The position numbers and the translations under genes were made by a program. Below the pieces are notes generated by a model. The model saw only the letters and a program-made list of their open reading frames with translations, was not told the origin of the DNA and did no database searches. From assembly GCF_018446385.1 (NCBI RefSeq), contig NC_055990.1:27241891-27305890 (forward strand): a stretch of DNA of 64,000 bases. Reading direction: 5' to 3'. The stretch comes from Zingiber officinale. Its lineage: Eukaryota > Streptophyta > Magnoliopsida > Zingiberales > Zingiberaceae. How positions within the stretch are numbered: position 1 is the first letter of the stretch; each line of letters begins with the position of its first letter. Positions 56,262-64,000 of this stretch are shown here, one piece after another.

Positions 56262-56716
56262 ATTAGATTTAATTTTTAATTTAATTTAATTTAATTTTTA
56301 ATTTAATATTAATTTAATTTAATTTGATATTAATTTAAGTTAATTTAATATTAATTTAATTTAATTTAATTTAAGTTAATTTGATATTAATTTAATTTAA
56401 TTTAATTTAAGTTAACTCAATTTACTTTAAGTAAATTTAATTTAATTTTATTTTTAATTTAACTTAATTTTTAATTTAATTTAATTTAATTTAATTTAAT
56501 TTTTAATTTTAATTTTTATTTAATGTTAATGTTAATGTTAATGTTAATGTTAATGTTAATTTTATTTTTTAATTTAATTTAAATTTAATTTAAATTTAAT
56601 TTTTAATTTAATTCAATTTAATTTAATTTTTAATTTTAAAATTTTAATTTAATTTAGTTTTTAATTTAATTTTTAATTTTAATTTAATTTAATTTTAATT
56701 TTAATTTTAATTTAAA
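56262..56716. repeat. TTAATTTAATTT microsatellite with a (GTTAAT)n patch
   Basis: About 450 bp of degenerate TTAATT and TTTAAT units. A regular (ATGTTA)n run of about seven units lies at 56,520-56,560. It is not the plant telomere repeat. Confidence 0.9.
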
Positions 56717-59700
56717 ATCCTTATTCATCTCACCCGATCTACGTTTTCAATCAGAGAATTTTATAATTTTTGTGAGATGAGTTAAGTTCAATTTTAGGAT
56801 TCGGTTTAACTTTGTGTTAGATTTAAGTTTAGCTTTGGTTCAACAAACAGACATTTTCTGGATAAACTTCTGGGCTATGGTGAGTCACTTGAACATCATT
56901 AGAGTAACCATGCCTTCGAGGTTTTCCAAATAGTCCTATCCATTGAACTTAATACAAAACCTTGGTCTAACTAGTTAGGATCCGTAAGGGGTAGGTTCGG
57001 TTAGTTCCACTAAGCCAAATGCACCAGGTCGAAGCCATATCTTCCTAGACATGCATGGACAGAGTTTTCCTAACGTACTATCATCTAAAACTTCACCAGT
57101 ACTGTATGTCAAGTTAAACTTTTGTCCCTTTTCAAGCTGATCCTAATTACCCTGCGGGGTAGTTTATTTTTGGTTACCCAATCGGGTAGATTATTTTTGG
57201 AGATACCAACTAGTTTGGAGCCTCCCCTGAATTATTGATAAAAAATTTTAAGTTTTAGTTTTTATTAGTTTTTAAATTCAAATTGGTTGAATTATATTTG
57301 TTGATTAATTTCATAATCAAAAGATACTTGATTATATCTTAGATTTGGTTTAGACTTGTAATTGAAGTCTAGATTTAATGATTTAATTATCTGTTCTTGT
57401 TTATGAATTTTGTTTTCCAAAAGATTGATTTATTTTTATAATTTCCTAAACCTTGAATATGAAATTTTAAAGATTAAAGAATTGTTTTCTAAATTGTTAT
57501 TTAGTTTTTTATTAGTTAATTTATTTGGTTGAGCATGCATATCTAATTGTTGAGGTAAATCCAAACTAGAGCAATGATGATTATCTAATTTACTAACATG
57601 TGTAGAAAAAAAATTAGATTATCATGTATAGTAAACTTACTAACCTTTGCTCCCCCTGGATGCTTGGGTCTTCTTTCTGGGCATTGAAGTTTGTAGTGAC
57701 CCATCTTTTTACAATTGAAGCATTGGATATCCTCCTTCCCTTTTTGAACTTTAGGTGTCGACTTCTCCTTTACGTCTGGCTGTGTGGTTCGAGTCTTATA
57801 GGTGGGACACTTACTTTTGTAATGCCTTCTTTCACTGCATTTAAAACATATTAAATGATATTTGAATTTTGAATTTACAAATTTACCTTTAGAATTCTTG
57901 TTAGGATTCTCCTCCTTGTCCATCGTCGTCTCATATTCGAATTCTGACTTTTGTTCTAACTCTGATTCATATCCTTTTACCTCTCCTTGTGCCATTAAGG
58001 GCATAAAGCTGGTTTGGTCTGATTTTGAGGATGACTCTAGAGATTCAAACTCAGATTCAAACTCTAGTTCGACTTGATCTTTTAGTTCCATCGGCTCCTC
58101 GTGAAGCTTGATCAACTGGGTCCAAAGCTCATATACATTCTTGTACATTTCTAGTCTGCATATAACATTGTTAAGTAAAACATTACAAATTAATTTACTT
58201 GCATTTTTGTTTAATTCTTAATCCCGAGAAGGCTTTTTCAATATCAACACATTATCAAAATTTAGACTTCCTAAGAATCATTCCATTCCTCACCTCCAGT
58301 AGTTGAAATCTTCTTGATCATATGGTGGTGGTTCGTGGATGCTCCGTCCTTCTTGAATAGACATTGGTATATTTACAAAAAAAATAGATAAGAAACAATT
58401 TCCAAGACTTTGTCTTGGGGTAAGCAATGTGGGAGATAAAGAAATATGCGTGAGAAAATATTTTTTTTAAAATAATAAAATATTAAAAAAATATTATTAC
58501 AAATTTTGTTAAACGCGATATTTTGTCAACACTAGCCAACGGTGAAAAAATGAAAATGAATTTTTCAAAAATATTTTTGGAGGGAAAAAACGAAAGGTGT
58601 ACGCAGCGGTACCTGCTCTGATACCACTTGTTGGATCATGAAAATCGATAAAGGGGGAGGGGGTGAATATCGATTGAAAAATTATCGTAGCGAGTACGCA
58701 GCGGAAAAGAAAGAGAACAACGCTAACCAACTCTGAGCGCCCGGACCACCTTTCTCCAGAAAGTCCTTCTCCTGCAAGAAAGAGTTAGTTCGAGGCAAAA
58801 TAATAGCTAAACTACCCTGCAAAACAGAAGTTAGCACAATTATAGTAAAATCAAGTAGTAATTAGATTCCGTCTCCTCGAGACTGGAATCTAGTCACAAT
58901 ATCAACTTAGATTTTCGAAATGGATCTAAGTTGGATCGACGCCTAAGTTCCCTACCCGGGAACGCGTCCTCACAGTCACTCTCCTCCAGTGACTTACCTT
59001 AACTTACCTGCCAGACGTCCGGTCAGCCCGTCGACCCGTCTGGACTTCATGCCAGCTACCCGGTCAGCCTGTCGACCTAGCAACACTGAGTTAGAACAAT
59101 AGATAAAGATAGTACAGTAAACCTAGGGTTACCTCCCTAAGGTTGCCTAGCTTCACTCACTAGGACTTCCATTACCCGACTTCACTCACCATGACTTCCT
59201 CCACCTAGCTTTACTCACTAGGGCCCAACTTCACTCATTGGGACTTCCACCGCCTAGCTTCACTCACTAGGACCCGACTTCATTCACCGGGACTTCCACC
59301 ACTTTACCTAATCTTTCGTTAGAACTTACCTTTGCTAGTCATCTAGTCCTGACTAGACTTCTCTCTCCCAAATATCAAGTCCTGTTTGGGTCAACCCTTG
59401 CTCATATTGTCAAACATCGAAACCCTAGAAGTCGATTGCACCAACAAAGACGAAAAAACCTGGTGAACTTGGTAAGAAAAATATTCACTAAGAGAAAGAA
59501 GAACTTCAGCAGAAATGACCTGCAGAAGATCAACTCCACTACTGAACCAAAGAATGTGACCTGCTTCGGATGCAACAAGAAGGGTCACTACAAGAACGAG
59601 TGCCCGAAGTTGAAGAACGACAAAACCAGGGCAACCAAAAAAGAGGCACTCAAAGTAACGTGGGACGAATCGTCTTCTGATGAATCGGATGCCGAAGATT

Positions 59701-60196
59701 AGAAGCACCGAAGCCACCTCGCACTGATGGCCCGCGAATCAGAATCGGAGGATGAATTAGAAGACGGGTTCAAACCTAAATCGAGCCATGAGTCCGTACT
59801 CATTTTTGAAAGTTCCGATGAGGTATATTTTAATTTAAGCAAGAAGTTCTTTAAAGTAATTACATGCTTAAATAGAAAATTAACCGAACACGAAAATCAA
59901 AATAAAATGCTCCTTGAGAAAAACCAACACCTCAAGGAACAAATTAAAAAATCTAATCTAAATCAAGTTGTAAAATTTGAGGAGGAAAATTCAACGCTAA
60001 AAATCAAAATTAACAAACTTACAGGTTTGTTAGAAAATTTTACAACTAGATCTAAAAATTTGGATCTAATATTAAATAATCAAAAAGGAGTATACAACAA
60101 ATCTGGGTTTGGATACAAGTCCAGCTCAACAAATAAATCATTTATGTCACTTGTAACTAAAAAAAAAACACAAACTAAAGCTTGGGTTCCGAAAGT

Positions 60197-61032
60197 GTTG
60201 GGGACCTTGGTGGTCGACTATCGGAGTGTTGAATAACACTGCAAAAATAAAAACCAAAATACCCTTCTCGGACTTTTAAAAGAACACTTGCGTAAATTAA
60301 ATAAAGAAATAAACTAAAAAGACGAGGCTCACAAGTTTGACTTGGTTACAACCAGGGACATTGTTAATCCAAGGAATAGATCGCACTAAGTATCTCTTTC
60401 AGGCGGAGAAGCCTCTTACAACAGTGAAAGCACAGAAATGAGAAGCTAAACTAAAAGAAGAGCACACAAGTGTTGTTACAGTGATTGCTTGATTGATTGA
60501 AAAGCTTCTGGACAAATGCTGTATTTATAACCTTGGCCAGGGCGCCTGGAGTGTTTCAGATGCCTAGAAGGGGATAAAACTTTATCCCCTTCGTAGTGGA
60601 TCACGATCAAACGTGATCTGATCAAAGTCGGGTTCCAGGTGCCCAGAATCGCTCCGGGCACCCGGATTGGGTCCGGGCACCCGGACCACTAAAGTCAACA
60701 TGGTTGACTTTTTTCGGTTCGAGCCCTCTGCTCCGGTGCTGCTCGCATCGGTCTGGGTCTTCCGCTCCGAGCGCCCGGACCACTAAAGTCAACATGGTTG
60801 ACTTTTTCCGATCCGAGCCCTCTGCTCCGGTGCTGCTCGCCTCGGTCTGGGTCTTCCGCTCCGGCTCCGCTCGCTTGGGTGATTTCGGCCAACCGAAATA
60901 AGCCTCATCCGAACCCAATTTTGGTCTTCTCGAGCAACCTTCTGCTCTGACTCCTCGTCCCTCGGAAACGCCGCGCGCTTCCTTCTCGTCCGCCCACGTA
61001 CTCTTCAGCAACACCCCGTCCCTCAGACACAA
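60197..61032 (-). mobile_element. LTR-like segment E inside element B
   Basis: Starts TGTTGGGGACCTTGG in the middle of the gag reading of B and ends near CCTCAGACACAAC, where RNase H-like sequence resumes. GGCGCC-rich motifs, a GTATTTATAACC box (about 60,520) and general layout indicate an LTR read on the minus strand. No internal coding part accompanies it, so it is a solo-LTR-like remnant. Confidence 0.5.
60676..60866. repeat. tandem duplication (two copies, ~90-100 bp)
   Basis: The block CGGACCACTAAAGTCAACAT to GGTCTGGGTCTTCCGCTCCG occurs twice in a row with few differences. Confidence 0.8.
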
Positions 61033-61139
61033 CTAATGTAAAAAGAATATTTAGATACATTAAGGGGACACTAAGTGTGGGATTTTGGTACCCTAGGACT
61101 AGCACATTCGACTTAGTTGGGTTCTCAGACTCAAACTAT

Positions 61140-61933
61140 ACTGGATGCAAACTAGCACATTTAACTTAGTTGGGTACCCTACTCACTATATCGGGTTTCA
61201 AAATCATGCTTGGGTTAAATCTTTATACATGTTTTAATTTTAATTTTCTTTAAATATTTTCGTTGCATGCTTAAAATTGTCTAAAATTTTCAAATAAATT
61301 GTTTCGTATTCTTTCTATTGTAAATTAATTAGATCTTAATTTTTTCGTAAAAAAAGATTTTATTATTTATCTGTAGAAAATTTTTAGAATTTTTAATATT
61401 AAAAAATTATCAAAAATTTAATCCTTGAAAATATATTTATTTTGTATATATGCTTCTTATTTTACATACTAAAAAAATTTTACAAGAGTTTTCCAACTCA
61501 AAATATATTTTAAAACATTTTTTAAAGAAAATATATCTCTTTGTATAAAATAATTAATTACTGCTTATATTAATTTTATTTTTTCATAATAATTTTATCA
61601 CGGTTTTGGATTATTATACTTAATAGTGACAAATTTTTTTAGAATATTTCAAGAATTAAAAAAATTAAAATTATTTTTATAAAAACATATTTTTAAATCT
61701 TAAAAGTTTAGTTTTTCAAAAACTAATTTCCACATTATTTTTAAGTCTTAGTCACTATTTAGCTAACCCTTAGAATCTTTTTTTCAATATTCACCCCTAT
61801 GTTTAATGTGATAAATGGGGAGAGAAAAGATTAAGTGTAGGGGGAGATATACATTTTTTTTATTAACTATTAATTTTTTGTATTAATTGTTTCAATTTGC
61901 ATATTAAATGCTTTAAGTTGCAAATGTATTTAC
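61140..61933. other. AT-rich tail of element B
   Basis: Very AT-rich, without recognisable coding motifs; probably decayed retrotransposon sequence between the RNase H trace and the next LTR. Confidence 0.35.
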
Positions 61934-63001
61934 TGTTGGATCGATATGCACGTGAGAGGGGGGGTTGAATCACGTGGTTTTGAAAAACTTGTTTTATTAT
62001 TTTAAAATACGAGCGCGCGTAGTAGAAAGTACTTACGAAATTGAAAAATAACGAACATAAGAAAACACAGTTGGTTTACTTGGTTTGGAGTTTTCGACGA
62101 CTCCTACTCTAAGACTCATGTCTAGCAGACCTATCGACGGGTAATCTACTAAAAGCCTCTTCCGGTATCTTCGGAAGAGGAAATCAAGTACAGAAAAATA
62201 TCGGAGCAAGTGCAACACCCTGCACTTGTTCTATTGCAAATAGTTAAATACACAAATTATAGCTTGTTACCCAACACCTTCGAAGATTGTCAGCTTAGGC
62301 TTGGTGTTGATCGGTTCCTCGGCAGTAGTCGGGCACAACAGTGTTATAGTAGAGTCACAGCAGTAGGCCGGAGCAGTTAAAACCTCAATCGGATACGTAG
62401 AAGCTTGTATGTGAGTTATTGTTTAAGCTTTGGGTGAGCAGGCTTATAAAGAGCATAGAAGGCGCCTTCCATAGGCATTGAAGGCGCCTCCAATGGGATA
62501 AAGTTTATCCTGTAAATGTTGTGCCTTATCTGCTTCGATCGCCAAACTTCATCCTTTGAAAGATGCCTTCCATAGCCAAAGAAGGTACTTTCAATGAGCA
62601 GTACGAATGCACCTTCAGCTGCTTGAAGGTGCATTCAGACACTGTTCATCCAAAGGCAAATTTGCTCCTTTGTCCCGCAAAACAACGTTAGTCCAACAAA
62701 CCTAATAATGACCTGCAAGACAATTCTTAGCATAATAATAATGAGCGGTAGTAATTAGTTCCTATCCACCCAAGACCCGGAACTAGTCAAGGTCTCAGAT
62801 TAGGGATCCGAAATAGACCTAACATAGACTGACGCTTACTGCCCCTTAATTGGGGCGCACTCTCACTTAGTCGCTCTCTTCTAGTGACTTACCTTTACTT
62901 ACTAGTTTGCTAGATATCCGATCAGCCTGTCGACCTATCTGGACTTCCTGCCAGATATCTGGTCAACCCGTCGATCTATCTGGACTTCGCACCAGCTATC
63001 T
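61934..63001 (-). mobile_element. LTR-like segment F (SIRE-type, minus orientation)
   Basis: Starts TGTTGGATCGATATGCACG, the reverse of the GATCCAACA end seen in elements B and C. It contains the conserved module (CGACGACTCCTACTCTAAG, near 62,095), a CTTATAAAGAG box (about 62,443) and GGCGCC cassettes (AGAAGGCGCCTTCCATAGG). It ends with two GTCGA(C/T)CTATCTGGACTTC repeats, where segment G interrupts it at about 63,002. Confidence 0.6.
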
Positions 63002-64000
63002 GTTAGTTAGAGTCCTAGAGTCAATCATATGATGATTGTTGTATGGACTCGATGTATCATATTCCTATATACTTATAAAGGTATTTCTTTATAGTTATTA
63101 TACTTACTTGTATTTGTGCCAAATAACTAAGTATAATAGCGTCCTTGAGTAGAAGGTTCTTATCTATATCAATCGATTGGTTGAATTGATAGTGAGATGA
63201 TATAGGGAACACTACTCTTAATCATTCCTTGTTAAGTATTAACATTCAGGGGCAATGTTAATGCGATGAGACTAGCATGTAGGTCAACTCGATGACTTGA
63301 TCTCACAAGTCATGGATGTAGAGATATCAAGTTGACACATGGGTATACATTGGAGAATGTATACTGAATGACCCGCCATGAGAAAGTATCATGGATCGTT
63401 ATATGAGTGTCATATACTTACTCATGTGACTATTAGTATGACTATCAGTTCTTGGACCTGAAGTCACCATGGTTCCCTACATAAGGAGTTACATACTTTG
63501 GCTTCGTCAAACGTCACCCGTAACTGGATGGACTATAAAGGCAATTACTGGGTATGTAACAAATTATGCGGAGGGATGTGAGTGATGTAGATGAGATCTA
63601 TCCCTCCTATATGACGGGAGAGACATCATGATTCTTGATAGAGTGAGACCACTAAGTGCATAGCCATGCCCAAATGAGTCAATATGAGATATTGAGCTCA
63701 TTTGATTAGAGTGAGTCTACTTGGAGTTGAAGATATAGATTGATTAGAGGATGACACGGTCTATGCCTCATTTGATCAATCTAGATGTCAATGATAGAAG
63801 GACATTGTCACATATTGTGAGAGTCACAATTAGTAGTCACAAAGGTGATGCTGGATCTCAACATTCTTGTAACTTGGGTAGTAATGATGTGTTACTAGAT
63901 ACCGCTCATTACTTATGCTTCTAAATGGGTTTAGGAGCATTGCCAACGTTACAAGAACCTATAGGGTCACATATAAAGGATAATTAGATGGAGATTAGGT
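63002..64000 (+). mobile_element. LTR-like segment G, cut by the window end
   Basis: Begins TGTTAGTTAGAGTCCTAG within segment F and continues to the end of the window without coding motifs. The sequence style (ATGGACTCGATGTATCAT; TGGGTTTAGGAGCATTGCC) resembles an LTR-region repeat common in plant genomes. Family and end are undetermined. Confidence 0.45.

Larger units (their letters stand above)
54022..57250. mobile_element. long LTR-like insertion D (probably Ty3, Athila/Tat-like)
   Basis: Begins TGATAACTAGTATTTTGTG exactly where the downstream LTR of element C breaks off, and has the general look of a very long Ty3-type LTR: TGATAAC start, AT-rich, with a GC-rich transcribed-like part at 54,470-55,090 and a long TTAATT microsatellite. 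No protein domain was found. The right end is not certain (somewhere near 57,250). It contains a MITE at 55,103-55,582. Confidence 0.4.
53012..59446 (-). mobile_element. SIRE-type Copia element C, minus orientation, nested in B
   Basis: On the minus strand the upstream LTR is 59,446-58,629, followed by a primer site (TGGTATCAGAGCAGG, about 58,628-58,612). A gag-like open frame (58,148-57,585) has two zinc knuckles (CFKCSERRHYKSKC and CFNCKKMGHYKLQC). The downstream LTR begins at 53,012 and is interrupted near 54,022 by element D. LTRs start TGTTGGTGCAATCG and end GATCCAACA. Near-identical 5-bp flanks AAGAT (left) and AAGAC (right) fit a target duplication. The two LTRs differ by around 5% by eye where they can be aligned, and are of unequal length. 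Pol is not recognisable. The element is broken. Confidence 0.75.
50885..61933 (+). mobile_element. SIRE-type Copia element B, with nested insertions
   Basis: The left LTR is 50,885-52,005 (starts TGTTGGTGCGG, ends GATCCAACA). A primer site follows (AGTATCAGAGCGGG). Gag begins near 52,290 (FSTVRPPLFNGDDFPYWNKR, later NAKIKDILNGLHTISHQMEN). It resumes after a nested element at 59,447 with a zinc knuckle (CFGCNKKGHYKNEC) and a SIRE-typical coiled-coil region (59,727-60,190: LLEKNQHLKEQIKKSN, ENFTTRSKNLDLILNNQKGV). After an LTR-like segment, traces of the RNase H end of pol appear at 61,033-61,145 (RIFRYIKGTLSVGFWYP). The coding region is broken and most of pol is absent. The gag C-terminal motif KNLDLILNNQKGVYNK is the reason for the SIRE/Maximus call. 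Confidence 0.75.

Noticed and set aside
56520-56560. (ATGTTA)n run as a possible interstitial telomere
   Set aside because: The unit is not the plant telomere repeat TTTAGGG and sits in a TTAATT-rich microsatellite.
60622-61032. 136-codon minus frame with repeated residues
   Set aside because: Produced by the tandem duplication inside an LTR-like segment; not a gene.
62416-62634. Short frame with repeated GAFYAL/EGAF pattern
   Set aside because: Follows the repeated GGCGCC cassette of an LTR; no coding support.

Overview
The window is plant nuclear DNA, most probably from a monocot. The genes have multiple introns and GC-rich first exons, and they match plant-specific families. They sit between AT-rich spacers full of hAT, Mutator-like and Harbinger-like elements and nested Copia (SIRE-type) retrotransposons. 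The GGCGCC-rich LTRs make me think of the ginger/banana order, but that is an inference. Exon boundaries were worked out by hand from reading frame, GT/AG sites and remembered family alignments; no search was run.

Layout. 0-3.3 kb is transposon rubble: a decayed hAT with a Mutator-like element inside it, then a Tourist-like MITE. 4.4-5.4 kb holds a two-exon coiled-coil gene (minus). 7.6-8.2 kb is a hAT-type MITE. 8.5-27 kb is a compact gene island: exosome subunit CSL4 (plus), a C2-domain BAP-like protein (plus), a truncated cytochrome c1-like gene (minus), an UNC-13/DUF810 protein (plus) and a 16-exon cytosolic glutathione reductase (minus). 28.6-39.2 kb is one decayed Copia element that split a fragment of an eIF3L gene. 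Its left LTR carries a 3.3 kb palindromic element with inverted LTRs, and its 3' region carries a hAT. 39.9-41.3 kb is an intact single-exon LRR protein gene (PII-2 type, minus). 43.9-48.1 kb is a RICESLEEPER-type hAT with a perfect 8-bp target duplication. 48.4-64 kb is a nest of SIRE-type Copia elements, at least five insertions deep.

The genes do not form a pathway. They are ordinary housekeeping and signalling genes: RNA decay, membrane/C2 signalling, vesicle traffic, redox and surface LRR. The main structural novelty is the palindromic element at 28,766-32,060: two LTRs of equal length in opposite orientation, equal arms, a unique centre and a 5-bp target duplication. It therefore seems to have integrated as one unit. 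Also notable are the cytochrome c1 copy, which has lost its membrane anchor but keeps a spliceable frame, and a shared GGCGCC promoter cassette in several different LTRs.
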